Below, in pieces: positions 9,265 to 18,442 of a stretch of DNA of 57,799 bases. The notes under the pieces were generated by a model. It ran no database searches. It was not told the origin of the DNA and saw only the letters and a program-made list of their open reading frames with translations. How positions within the stretch are numbered: position 1 is the first letter of the stretch; each line of letters begins with the position of its first letter. The position numbers were made by a program, and so were the translations under genes. This DNA comes from a virus, in IMG/VR virus record IMGVR_UViG_3300008114_002282, positions 1 through 57,799 of that record. One strand, 5' to 3'.

Positions 9265-11015
9265 TTAATATACATGTTAGCATATACATTGTTATTTGTT
9301 TCAGAATATAGAAATCTACCATCTTCATACACATCAATTTTTTCTAAACCATCTTTTGGAATATAGTATGACCAACTATGTTTTCCACTAACAGATTGAT
9401 TAAATGTTTGTTCAGTTCCGTCATTAAAATATGATATAACAACTCTATTTTTTGGTGTATCTGTATAGTTGTAAGATACAACAGCCAAATAGTTTGTTAA
9501 TGTTTTTACACTATCAATATTTCTATATACTTTATATATTCTTGTTGAACAACCTTCATACTTGGGGGATATGTTACTAATTGAAGTCTCAGTATTCCAT
9601 AAGGTACCTTCAAAATCAATTGTTTGTTGGTCACCAGTTTTTCTTAAAATGTGTGAGTCAATATCATTATCAATAATATTCTGATACAAATATTCTTCGG
9701 CAATTTTAAAATCTAAATTACCAAACCTATCCATTAAATAATTTACATAATCTTGTTCACATGTAATTCGTTTAATGATTTGTAAAAAATACTCAATCTC
9801 ACAGTAAAAATAGTGAAACGAAACATCTTTTCTTGAGTCATTTTCATTAAAATAAAACAATCCTTTTTTACCATTGTCGTGACACAATGATGGTACGGTA
9901 TTTATGTAATCCCAAGATGACTCTGAAAGTTTATCATCAACTTCTAATCTTTGAAAGTGGGTATAACCTAATGACTTTGCAAATATTAAAGAATTGAATA
10001 GATTAACTAATACAGGTAGACCATGTCTTTGTAAACCTGGCATAACATCAAAAATATCAATATCATCTCTCAAATGATATAAAGTCACATTACTAACATT
10101 TGTATAATCATTTTCAAACAATTTATTATTTGAGTCGTATAAGTAATAGTTTGTTTTGGATAAAATTTCAGGTTTAATAATTGTGTTAGATACTAATAAA
10201 GTATCTTGATTATTTCCTTTTAAAATATCCAAAAATTGTGATAATTTAACTTCAACTTCTTTGTTATGAACAAAAGAATCTATGATTGTAATTGTTTTAT
10301 TTTTCATTTGATTGTGTCTGTTATATAGGTAATCTCTTACGTATTTATGTGTTTGTTTTTTTTCTTCAGGTGAAAGTGATGTTAAAACACCTTGACCATG
10401 TTCTCTGTATATACCACCAACCCATTCATCACCACGTATCTTACCTCTTAATGATAACTCATAATTGACAGGATAATCTAAATAAGGTAATGACATCATG
10501 TATGGTTTAATTAAATCTTTGTAATTTCTAAACATTCTTCCAAAAGATACGTAATTCTCTACAAATAAGTCTTCTGTTGTTATGTCTTTAATTGGACTAC
10601 ATAACCATGTATTAGTTTTGTTGGGGGTATAAATACCATTAGTGTATAACCAATAACCTGTACAATGCATTGAATAGTCAGGGTTTGCATCTAAAAAATC
10701 AACTTGTTTTTGTAATTTATACTCATTAAAAAAATAATCATCTCCATCTAAATAGGCGATATATTCACCTTGTGCTTGCGATAATAAAAATGGTATGTTT
10801 TTATGAAAACCTAAATTTTCAGTTGCACGAAAATGTTTTAAATTGGGATAAAAATTAGTTAATCGCTCAATAATTTGCTCTGAACCATCTTGAGAAAAAT
10901 CATCTCTAACTAATACCTCAAACTCAAAACTTGTTTTTTGCCATAAAGCGGACAATAACGCTTGTTCTAAATAATTCGCAAATTTATAAGCGGGTACTAT
11001 AACACTTACTTTCAT
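9261..11015 (-). CDS. Two-part GT2 glycosyltransferase with large C-terminal domain
   Basis: Residues 1 to about 240 are a canonical GT2 domain: MKVSVIVPAY start, Asp pair at 38-39, and LDGDD at 89-93 as the metal-binding motif. The remaining 340 residues begin with a second strand-rich start (TITIIDSFVHN) and contain a long mixed alpha/beta region whose family I do not recognise, ending in a beta-rich tail. The C-terminal part may be a second transferase or an acceptor-binding domain. It overlaps both neighbours by 4 bp (ATGA type), so it is co-translated with the PglD-like and GT2 genes. Confidence 0.82.
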   Translation of the reverse strand: MKVSVIVPAYKFANYLEQALLSALWQKTSFEFEVLVRDDFSQDGSEQIIERLTNFYPNLKHFRATENLGFHKNIPFLLSQAQGEYIAYLDGDDYFFNEYKLQKQVDFLDANPDYSMHCTGYWLYTNGIYTPNKTNTWLCSPIKDITTEDLFVENYVSFGRMFRNYKDLIKPYMMSLPYLDYPVNYELSLRGKIRGDEWVGGIYREHGQGVLTSLSPEEKKQTHKYVRDYLYNRHNQMKNKTITIIDSFVHNKEVEVKLSQFLDILKGNNQDTLLVSNTIIKPEILSKTNYYLYDSNNKLFENDYTNVSNVTLYHLRDDIDIFDVMPGLQRHGLPVLVNLFNSLIFAKSLGYTHFQRLEVDDKLSESSWDYINTVPSLCHDNGKKGLFYFNENDSRKDVSFHYFYCEIEYFLQIIKRITCEQDYVNYLMDRFGNLDFKIAEEYLYQNIIDNDIDSHILRKTGDQQTIDFEGTLWNTETSISNISPKYEGCSTRIYKVYRNIDSVKTLTNYLAVVSYNYTDTPKNRVVISYFNDGTEQTFNQSVSGKHSWSYYIPKDGLEKIDVYEDGRFLYSETNNNVYANMYIK

Positions 11016-11584
11016 AACATTCTTGTATTTGCTCCAACGTAAATTCCTTCTTTATTAATGTTTTTAACAATACCAGTGTTTAAACCTATTGTTACATTAT
11101 CAACAACTGATAATTTTTCTTTAATTGATGAATTAGTTCCTAAATAAACTTTATCACCTATTGTGACATTTCCTGAAACAATAGAACCTGGCATTGCACT
11201 AAAATAATCACCAATGATACAATCATGACCAATATGGTTACTACGATTTAATAATGTGTGTGAACCTAATTTAATATTAGTTGTTAATATTGAATAAGCA
11301 CCAATAAAACTACCATCACCAATTTCTACATCATCCATGATAATAGCTGTGGGATGTATGAATGTAAAATATTTTGTGTTTTTTGGTAATCTTTGTATTA
11401 TATCGTATCTATCTTTAGAGTTTGCAACTGCAACCATTACAACATGTTTATCAGGTTGTAATGAAGATAATGGTAATGTATCTGAGTTAACATATTCGTC
11501 ATCAACAAATCTTTTTAATTTAACACCCATTTGTGACATAACTTCACGAGCGTGACCACCATTACCAACTAAAACTTTAATCAT
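11012..11584 (-). CDS. PglD/NeuD-family sugar O/N-acyltransferase
   Basis: The 190-aa protein starts with a dinucleotide-like GNGGHAREV loop characteristic of the PglD/NeuD N-terminal domain. From about residue 80 it shows hexapeptide repeats of a left-handed beta helix (IGDGSFIGAY, IGHDCIIGDY, VTIGDKVYLG); the His in GHD is the usual catalytic base. These enzymes use acetyl-CoA to acetylate amino sugars or sialic acids. The adjacent downstream DegT aminotransferase gene would supply the amino sugar, so the pair could make an N-acetylated amino-deoxy sugar donor. Confidence 0.88.
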   Translation of the reverse strand: MIKVLVGNGGHAREVMSQMGVKLKRFVDDEYVNSDTLPLSSLQPDKHVVMVAVANSKDRYDIIQRLPKNTKYFTFIHPTAIIMDDVEIGDGSFIGAYSILTTNIKLGSHTLLNRSNHIGHDCIIGDYFSAMPGSIVSGNVTIGDKVYLGTNSSIKEKLSVVDNVTIGLNTGIVKNINKEGIYVGANTRML

Positions 11585-12225
11585 TGTTTATAAATTTCAA
11601 ATTTTGATAAATCAGGATATGGTAATTCTAAATCATTATTTTGTTTTTTAGTACCATCAATATTATAGAATTGATTCATTAGTAGTAAACCACGTGTTGC
11701 TAACTCAGGCATCATATAAAAGTTCCAACCTAACATATCCAAGTTATCATCATGATATGAACATTCACGTCTACCACTATATCTTGCTCGTTTAAACCAG
11801 TGATACGCATCTAAACTATCTGTTAGTATTGCACCACCTTTACTTAGTTTAAAGTGTTTATATGGTCCTGTAAATGAAATACACATGTGACTATTTGGTT
11901 TATACATGTCAGCAGTAAATGACAATGCTGAATCCCAAACATTTGAACCAATTAATTGATAAGAACCTTTAATTGTTTTTCCATCAACAGGTATAAAATC
12001 AACTTTTAATCCTGCGTGTATTATTTCACAAGGAACTGAAGGATATGTTCTATTTGGTATTGATATTTTTTCACTTTGAATTGATTTGGTTATATTTTTT
12101 TCATAATACAATGCTAAAAATAATGCGTTACTCATGTTATCTAATGTAACAACATAAGGTGCTCCAGTATATCTACCAAGTTCTTTTTCAAAGTCATCTG
12201 TTATTTTATAAACTCCGTTTGCCAT
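11581..12225 (-). CDS. Short DegT/DnrJ/EryC1-type sugar aminotransferase
   Basis: The protein shows DegT-family landmarks: an N-terminal GAPYVVTLDNMSNAL cofactor-binding segment, a PLP-lysine region SFTGPYKHFKLSKGGAI with Lys123 as the likely Schiff-base residue, and a YSGRRECSYH segment after it. At 214 aa it is much shorter than the usual 360-400 aa and lacks most of the C-terminal small domain. It overlaps the PglD-like gene by 4 bp, a pairing seen in pathways for 3- or 4-amino sugars. It could be a minimal active enzyme or a partner for a host subunit. Confidence 0.8.
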   Translation of the reverse strand: MANGVYKITDDFEKELGRYTGAPYVVTLDNMSNALFLALYYEKNITKSIQSEKISIPNRTYPSVPCEIIHAGLKVDFIPVDGKTIKGSYQLIGSNVWDSALSFTADMYKPNSHMCISFTGPYKHFKLSKGGAILTDSLDAYHWFKRARYSGRRECSYHDDNLDMLGWNFYMMPELATRGLLLMNQFYNIDGTKKQNNDLELPYPDLSKFEIYKQ

Positions 12226-12227
12226 AT

Positions 12228-13070
12228 TTAATTTTTAATTGCTAATGTTGAAATATCGTAATTAAATAGTTCATACCCTAAAGATAATAAAAAATTATTT
12301 ACCTCATCATTATCTTCATCAGTAATATTTGAGTTTTCAAAAATAATAAAATCAGATAACAGATGGGTATTATTTTTTAACGATAAAATTAATTTAGCGT
12401 CTAACCCCTCAACATCTAAGTGCATCCAAAAAGGTTTAGTATCAAAATTATTTATAATTAAATCTTTTAACGATATTGATGTTTTTCTTGTTTCAACAAT
12501 ATCTGTAATATTAAATTTTTCAAAATGATTAATATCTGTTGAATTAAAATAACCTGATTCACTTTCATAGAAAGAAACTTCATCCCCATTTGGTGTTATT
12601 AAAGACTGAATTAGTTTAACGTTGTTAATTGATTTATAATTGTTTATTAAACCATTAAATTGTTTATCAGACGCTTCAACAAGAATTGCGTTTGTGTGTC
12701 CTTCTTTAACAGATTGTACCCATTCACCATATTCACCATCATGTGTTCCTATAGCCAAACCAACATTATTAGGGTTTGATGAACAATATGTTAAGAATAT
12801 TTGGTGTAAAAAATCTTGTTTATTTGGTATGAACCTTTCCTCAAAAATAGTTTTACCTGATTTAGTGGTTACAGTAATATTCTTAAAATTAAAATCGTTG
12901 TAATCTACAAACCAATTGTCATTTGCGGTTGATTTCCAAACAATTTCGTCATTAATGTATTTTGAAAAATACACATTTAATGGAAATTCATCATCATTTA
13001 TTACTTTAGAAACACCGTGAGTTCTAAAAGTAACCTTATTGTTAACACTATTTAATGAAAAAATATTCAT
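12228..13070 (-). CDS. FkbM-like methyltransferase with N-terminal beta module
   Basis: The 280-aa protein has about 100 N-terminal residues that are strand-rich with the W...F...I.V spacing also seen in other operon proteins. The FkbM-like part follows: GLAIGTHDGEYGEW for the SAM site (about 122-135), ILVEAS, and MHLDVEGLDAKLILSL. FkbM enzymes O-methylate sugar or polyketide hydroxyls. The first G of the classical VGANxG motif is displaced, so activity should be confirmed. It shares a 1-bp junction with the upstream 653-aa gene. Confidence 0.75.
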   Translation of the reverse strand: MNIFSLNSVNNKVTFRTHGVSKVINDDEFPLNVYFSKYINDEIVWKSTANDNWFVDYNDFNFKNITVTTKSGKTIFEERFIPNKQDFLHQIFLTYCSSNPNNVGLAIGTHDGEYGEWVQSVKEGHTNAILVEASDKQFNGLINNYKSINNVKLIQSLITPNGDEVSFYESESGYFNSTDINHFEKFNITDIVETRKTSISLKDLIINNFDTKPFWMHLDVEGLDAKLILSLKNNTHLLSDFIIFENSNITDEDNDEVNNFLLSLGYELFNYDISTLAIKN

Positions 13071-15031
13071 TATTTTTTTCTTTTAGTGATTAAAACACCG
13101 TGAGGTTCATTAACACTAACCCTATCTTTACGAGTCATATGTAGTGTGAATAATTCACATTCAAATCCAAATTTAGTTAACTTATCCACCATTGGTATCA
13201 ATTCACCATTATTATTACCATGAAACTCAATAATAAACTTTTCAATCATATTCATTTGTTCATCAGTTAATGATTCAATTAACTCATATTCACCACCCTC
13301 AATATCACATTTAAATAATGAAATATTTGTTAAATTATTTTCGTTAACAATCTCATCAAATGTTATGGTTTCTAAGTCCATAGTTGAATCTAAATCACTG
13401 TACGATGGATTTGAGTTATCAAAAGTATGAGTACCAATTGTTGAATTTTTTGTTGAGTAATGAAACTTTATGTTTTGTTTCTTACCTGTTAAAGGTGCTA
13501 AATAGACCGGTGATTTTTCATAATCAGAACCTAAAACTGTTTTAATATTTTTATCCAATAAAGGATTCGCTTCAACTAAAATAACTTTTTTAGCGTCTTT
13601 AGCGTACATGTACTTAGCAAATAAACCAATATTAGCACCAACATCAATTACCGTATCCATATCATTTAGGTTAAAACTACCGTAAATGTCATCACTAAAG
13701 AATTCTATATAATTCCTGAATGAACAATCAAATGGTTCAAAATTTACTTTAGGTAATCTTGGAAAAATATCATTTACAACAATTTCGTGACTGTATTTTA
13801 AATTGTCATTTTGGTCATAAAAATCAAGTGAGAAACCTCTAAAAGTTGCCAATTGATGGAACTTTATGATATGTTGAGGTATTGGTATTACAAACCAACC
13901 CAAAGGTGAGTCGGCTTTAAAATTCATCCAATACATTGGTGCTCCCGATGTTAAACATTTGAACGATACTTTATAATCAATTGGGTCGTAACCACTGTAA
14001 AAAATATTGATTTTGTTTTCATCTTTTTCGTAGCTGATGTGCATTAAGTTTTGTAAATTATCCATGTTAAATTTTTTAAGTAGTAAGTTTGTATCCTGGT
14101 TTATATCTCCAGTAAGATATGTGATGTTATCATAAATGTCATATTTACCACAGTAAACATCTAAATTAAACATCATCATTGGCATTTTATATTCCAACGC
14201 TTCTTTAATTGCAATTGGATTTAATTCTTTATTATTTCGGTCACCTTTTGATGCGAAGAAGAATAAATCAGCCGCTTGTAAAAAGTTATAGACATCATGT
14301 CTTTCACCCCAAACAATACAGTTATCAGGTTTGTTATTCATTAAAGGTTCCCAATAATCTTTAAAATTACCAGCTTGATTACCTAAGAAGTGAAATCTAA
14401 ATTTATGACCTTGTAATTTACGAGCAATTTCAAACAAATAACCCTGATTTTTTCTTTGGGTAAATAAACCAACATTTACAATGTGTATACAATCTTTTTC
14501 AAGACCGAGTAATTCTTTATATTTTTCTTGGTCTCTTGATTTGAAATCAACAGGGTATTCAATAACTTCGTATGGTATATCATATACTGAATATCTGAAA
14601 GCGTTAAAAGGACTAACAAATAAAAATTTATCAGGAAACCATCTTTTATTTTGAACAGGAAATGATGAATCGTGCGTAGTTTCAAATACTTTATATTTTC
14701 TTTGTTTGTTATAAACAACCGCAGTTATTTCATCCTCTAAAAAATATTCAGGAAATTCTTCTAAACATACTAAATCAGGGTCAAACGATGTTAGTAATTC
14801 AGTGAAGTGTTCTTTTCTTCTACTATCATCTAATGTAATCAATTTGTCTTCACCAATAAGTTCCAATACTCTATTTCTTTGTACATTAAATAACCACGCA
14901 TGATTATGGTGTTCAACACATAAAATATCATATTCATCTTTTAATAAAGAAATTTTATTTACCAATACTTGAGGTAATCCACCTGTTGATAAGTGAGGTG
15001 TAAAAAATAATAGTTTTTCCTTGTTATTCAT
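13070..15031 (-). CDS. Fused GT4-like glycosyltransferase and FkbM methyltransferase
   Basis: Residues 1 to about 330 form a GT-B transferase (start FFTPHLSTGGLPQVL, nucleotide-binding half with NVGLFTQRKNQGYL at about 195-208, and a PIAIKEALEYKMP motif). Residues 335-440 are a strand-rich linker module. Residues 460-653 are an FkbM methyltransferase with VIDVGANIGLFAKYM, VILVEANP and FKCDIEGGEYELIESL. A single chain that adds a sugar and methylates the product or terminal residue is the natural reading, as in chain-terminating O-antigen enzymes. It overlaps the carbamoyltransferase gene by 1 bp. The acceptor is not known. Confidence 0.85.
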   Translation of the reverse strand: MNNKEKLLFFTPHLSTGGLPQVLVNKISLLKDEYDILCVEHHNHAWLFNVQRNRVLELIGEDKLITLDDSRRKEHFTELLTSFDPDLVCLEEFPEYFLEDEITAVVYNKQRKYKVFETTHDSSFPVQNKRWFPDKFLFVSPFNAFRYSVYDIPYEVIEYPVDFKSRDQEKYKELLGLEKDCIHIVNVGLFTQRKNQGYLFEIARKLQGHKFRFHFLGNQAGNFKDYWEPLMNNKPDNCIVWGERHDVYNFLQAADLFFFASKGDRNNKELNPIAIKEALEYKMPMMMFNLDVYCGKYDIYDNITYLTGDINQDTNLLLKKFNMDNLQNLMHISYEKDENKINIFYSGYDPIDYKVSFKCLTSGAPMYWMNFKADSPLGWFVIPIPQHIIKFHQLATFRGFSLDFYDQNDNLKYSHEIVVNDIFPRLPKVNFEPFDCSFRNYIEFFSDDIYGSFNLNDMDTVIDVGANIGLFAKYMYAKDAKKVILVEANPLLDKNIKTVLGSDYEKSPVYLAPLTGKKQNIKFHYSTKNSTIGTHTFDNSNPSYSDLDSTMDLETITFDEIVNENNLTNISLFKCDIEGGEYELIESLTDEQMNMIEKFIIEFHGNNNGELIPMVDKLTKFGFECELFTLHMTRKDRVSVNEPHGVLITKRKK

Positions 15032-16614
15032 TATAGCTTACTAAAAATAAAATGTTCTGTAGCAATATAATCAACACAACCTTCAAGTAAATGTTTTATA
15101 ACTTGACTTGGGTAGTTATTGATTGGTTCCCCGTGAGCATTAAATGATGTGTTTAATACAACAGGAATATCGGATAACTTATAGTATTCTGATATGATAC
15201 TATGAAAATTTGGGTTATTATTTTTATCAACAGCTTGAGGTCTTGCAGTTTTATCCTTTGGATGAATAACTGCTGGAATCTTATCAACCCATTCTTTTCT
15301 GGTGTCATAACACAATGTCATAAATTCTGCTGCGTATAGTGACCTATCTGCGTGAAAGATAGTATTAATATGTTCTTTTAACACACTTGGTGCAAATGGC
15401 ATAATTTCATTACGTCTTAATTTTTTATTTAACAATACGTGTGTTTTGGTGTCGGTAGGTCTAGTAACAATACTTCTATTACCTAACGCTCTTGGACCAT
15501 ACTCTGTTTTACCATAAAATAAACCAACAACTTTTCCTTCATCTATTAATTCGGCAACTCTACTATGTGAAGAAGGTTCAAAATAAATTTGACCTGGATA
15601 GTTATTTATTTCTGACATCCAATCGTCACCATTAAATTCTGAACCAAAAAATACATTATCTAATTTAAGTGGTAATAACAATTCACCAAGTTCATTTGCT
15701 TTACACAACGCAGCACCGGTAGACAAACCACCATCACCCATTGAAGGGTGTATGTAAATCTCCTCAAAGAAATTAAAACTATTGATGGATTGATTTAATT
15801 TTACGTTAGCAAATAAACCACCATTAAATGTTACTTTATTATAATCAGGATATCTGGATTTCAAATCTCTAAGATATTGCCACATTAATTCTTCGGTGTG
15901 TTTTTCTAAACAAAATGCTAAGTCATTTCTATTTTCTTCAGAATCAAAATAACCTGAATTTTTTAATTTATCAACAAAAATAAAATCAAACAATGTTTCA
16001 GAATTTGATGGTCCAAATGTTAAGTCACCATTATATTTTATAATGTGTTTAAGATAGTTGTACAACATTTCATTGTATTTACCATGAGATGCCATACCAA
16101 CGACTTTACCTTCATCTTTAAACATCTGCCAACCAAGTAATACGGTTACTCTTCCCCACAAACCAGCTAATGATGTGGTTGTTGGAACGTTTTGTGAACT
16201 AACAACTTCATAGTCACCATTGTCACATAAGTAAACTTTTCCTCTACTTCTATTACCTTGACCATCATGACTCACAGCCAATACTTTACCCTCAAATCCT
16301 GATGTAAAATATGCTCCTAAAGCATGACATTTATGGTGTGAATAACTAGTTGTTTTATCAATTAAACATATGTTATCATCTTCAATCTTATAGTGTTTTG
16401 GTAATGCAAAAGCAACATGGTCACAATTTTCCAATGTAACACCAAAGTTCTTTTCAATGAACTCTAAACCTTTAATTGGGTGTGCCCAATAACTATGTAT
16501 TGCTTTAATACCTGTTAATTTTTCTTCTTCAATAGCACAAACTAATTTACCATCAATTACTAATGCAACTGATGAATCGTGACCTCCGTGATGTATTCCT
16601 ATAATTGTACTCAT
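15031..16614 (-). CDS. NodU/CmcH/TobZ-family O-carbamoyltransferase
   Basis: The 527-aa protein has the two-domain NodU architecture. The N-terminal Kae1-like ATPase part starts IGIHHGGHDSSVAL and has the metal-binding SHHKCHALGAY segment and a SHDGQGNR loop. The C-terminal carbamoyl-transfer part carries YGKTEYGPRALGNRSI, a near-diagnostic motif of the family, and VVLNTSFNAHGEPI. Length is close to the usual 540-600 aa. These enzymes use carbamoyl phosphate and ATP to carbamoylate sugar hydroxyls. It overlaps the next upstream gene by 4 bp. Confidence 0.93.
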   Translation of the reverse strand: MSTIIGIHHGGHDSSVALVIDGKLVCAIEEEKLTGIKAIHSYWAHPIKGLEFIEKNFGVTLENCDHVAFALPKHYKIEDDNICLIDKTTSYSHHKCHALGAYFTSGFEGKVLAVSHDGQGNRSRGKVYLCDNGDYEVVSSQNVPTTTSLAGLWGRVTVLLGWQMFKDEGKVVGMASHGKYNEMLYNYLKHIIKYNGDLTFGPSNSETLFDFIFVDKLKNSGYFDSEENRNDLAFCLEKHTEELMWQYLRDLKSRYPDYNKVTFNGGLFANVKLNQSINSFNFFEEIYIHPSMGDGGLSTGAALCKANELGELLLPLKLDNVFFGSEFNGDDWMSEINNYPGQIYFEPSSHSRVAELIDEGKVVGLFYGKTEYGPRALGNRSIVTRPTDTKTHVLLNKKLRRNEIMPFAPSVLKEHINTIFHADRSLYAAEFMTLCYDTRKEWVDKIPAVIHPKDKTARPQAVDKNNNPNFHSIISEYYKLSDIPVVLNTSFNAHGEPINNYPSQVIKHLLEGCVDYIATEHFIFSKL

Positions 16615-17255
16615 AAATTCATTATATCGTTAAAAAGTTCTCTTGAGTTAAATGGTAACCAGTTATTTTTATGTTCTGATGATACGTTTGGTTTTGTATG
16701 GTTACTACAAAATAAAAAACCACTTCCCCATTCACCTAAAGATTCTCGTTTAATGTTAAACCTACCAATTTTAAATCTTGAATAGTATTTTGTATTTAAT
16801 CTACTAATGTCGGTTAAAGGTAAGAATGTTATTTTAGAATCAACATATTGTTGTGATAATCTGTCTGAAAATTTTGAATATATTGTAAGATTTGTTCTTA
16901 CTTTATCTCGATAATCAATTGATTGTTCTGCCCACGTACATGACTCTTTATATGAGTCAGTATCAAATGTTAAGGCTACTTCTTTATCTGATTCATTAAA
17001 TGTATGTTGAGTAACTAATACTGGATAGTTATTTTTCCAACCCCAAATTTTAACTCTCCACTGATTTCTAAATTTTTTACCTAAATGTACAAACCAATTT
17101 TCGGGGGACATTATGTTATGATTGACCAACGCCCAATCATTTCCGTAATTTTCATAAACCTCAACAAGATACCTGTGACTCCAAGTATCCCATATGTTAA
17201 TAAAAACACCGTCAACAAAGTTTATAGTACAATTTATATTATTAAAATCCGTCAT
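16611..17255 (-). CDS. Unrecognised protein built on the operon's shared beta-rich module
   Basis: This 214-aa protein has no catalytic motif that I recognise. Its first 100 residues (CTINFVDG start, later NW...KF...W.VKI) follow the same pattern as residues 340-430 of the 701-aa transferase and residues 1-95 of the 396-aa transferase. The C-terminal half is charged and aromatic. It is coupled by 4-bp overlaps to the carbamoyltransferase and to the TibC-like gene. A stand-alone acceptor-binding or scaffold subunit of the glycosylation machinery is a guess. Confidence 0.7.
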   Translation of the reverse strand: MTDFNNINCTINFVDGVFINIWDTWSHRYLVEVYENYGNDWALVNHNIMSPENWFVHLGKKFRNQWRVKIWGWKNNYPVLVTQHTFNESDKEVALTFDTDSYKESCTWAEQSIDYRDKVRTNLTIYSKFSDRLSQQYVDSKITFLPLTDISRLNTKYYSRFKIGRFNIKRESLGEWGSGFLFCSNHTKPNVSSEHKNNWLPFNSRELFNDIMNL

Positions 17256-18442
17256 ATTAAATTATTTTCTTTTATTTTATCAATTACCATTTTTGGTGAT
17301 ATTTTTCTTGAACACTCCCAGTTTTTATTTTCGGGACATAATGTTTTTTCAAACACAGTAAATTTATCGGCATGTTTTTCAGAGTTCCAACAACCATGAC
17401 AAACATCTTCATTGATTACTCTTATACAATCTTCAGTAAATTCATTGGTTGCTTTTGTCACACCAGAAATCATAACTACTTTTCTACCACATGCCCATGC
17501 TAACCAAGCAAGACCTGAACTCACACCAATAAAAAACTCACAATGATGTAGATACCACATACGGTCAGTTAATGGTAAATTACCATTTCTTTTTGTAACT
17601 TTTTTTAAGTCAGTTTTTTCTTTTGAAATTGAAACCACCTCATAACCTAATGAAGTTAATTCATTTACTAAAGTTTGCCAACCAACTTTATTATTCCATT
17701 GTTTAATTTCACCTGACGCAAATTCAGAAATACAGACATATTTTTTTTGAATTGGTCTTTCATTATTTTCACAAATTAAATGAGGTCTCATCTCTTTTAA
17801 TTCTAAACCAAGTACTGATGGTGCAAAATGTTGAAGAGGGATTAATGATGGATGATACGGTGATTCATTTTTTTTCCAATATGTTAAGTCATCAAAATGA
17901 AGATATTTTTTCTTAAATAATAACTTACGTAAATTGATATGTTCTTCATTTGGAATGCCGTATGATATTTTATAAGTTGCGTAAAATTTAGAATCATTAA
18001 ATTCGTAAGTATCACCACGAACAATTGTAAAATCACTATAAGATTTTTCAAATATTGAAGGAATAAAAGTTTGGAATGTAATATTACAATTATGAATTTT
18101 ACCAAATTCTTTAACATATTCAACCCAAGCCAAATTATCACCAATTGGTGTGTTTGTAATTGCGATTAATACATCTTTATCTTTTAAATCTAAAACTTCC
18201 TCATGAATAATTCCCAAACCATTTTTCATAACAACCACTTTCCATTCAACATAATAATTGATTGCGGTTTTTGTCCAATAATTTGGTTTTAAAGTGTCTG
18301 AATGTAAAAGTTTATTTGTTTTATTATCTAAGAATAAAACTTCATAAGTTTCATCTTCAGGATATTCCTTATCGGGAACACCAACAATCTCAACTTTGGC
18401 GCCAAGATGAAAATCTACTTTTATTTTAATTTCCTGTTCCAT
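17252..18442 (-). CDS. TibC/BAHT-like iron-finger O-heptosyltransferase
   Basis: At 396 aa this matches the usual size of bacterial autotransporter heptosyltransferases (about 400 aa). It has an N-terminal beta-rich module (1-95), a GT-B heptosyltransferase core with TNTPIGDNLAW and GVSSGLAWLAWACGRKVVM (about 307-324), and a C-terminal finger CHGCW...CP...WEC with Cys348, 351, 369 and 377. In TibC such cysteines bind iron and the enzyme assembles into a dodecamer that heptosylates Ser residues of adhesins. With the HldD-like epimerase and a GT9 gene in the same operon, protein heptosylation is the best-supported reading. It overlaps the GT9 gene by 17 bp. Confidence 0.88.
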   Translation of the reverse strand: MEQEIKIKVDFHLGAKVEIVGVPDKEYPEDETYEVLFLDNKTNKLLHSDTLKPNYWTKTAINYYVEWKVVVMKNGLGIIHEEVLDLKDKDVLIAITNTPIGDNLAWVEYVKEFGKIHNCNITFQTFIPSIFEKSYSDFTIVRGDTYEFNDSKFYATYKISYGIPNEEHINLRKLLFKKKYLHFDDLTYWKKNESPYHPSLIPLQHFAPSVLGLELKEMRPHLICENNERPIQKKYVCISEFASGEIKQWNNKVGWQTLVNELTSLGYEVVSISKEKTDLKKVTKRNGNLPLTDRMWYLHHCEFFIGVSSGLAWLAWACGRKVVMISGVTKATNEFTEDCIRVINEDVCHGCWNSEKHADKFTVFEKTLCPENKNWECSRKISPKMVIDKIKENNLI

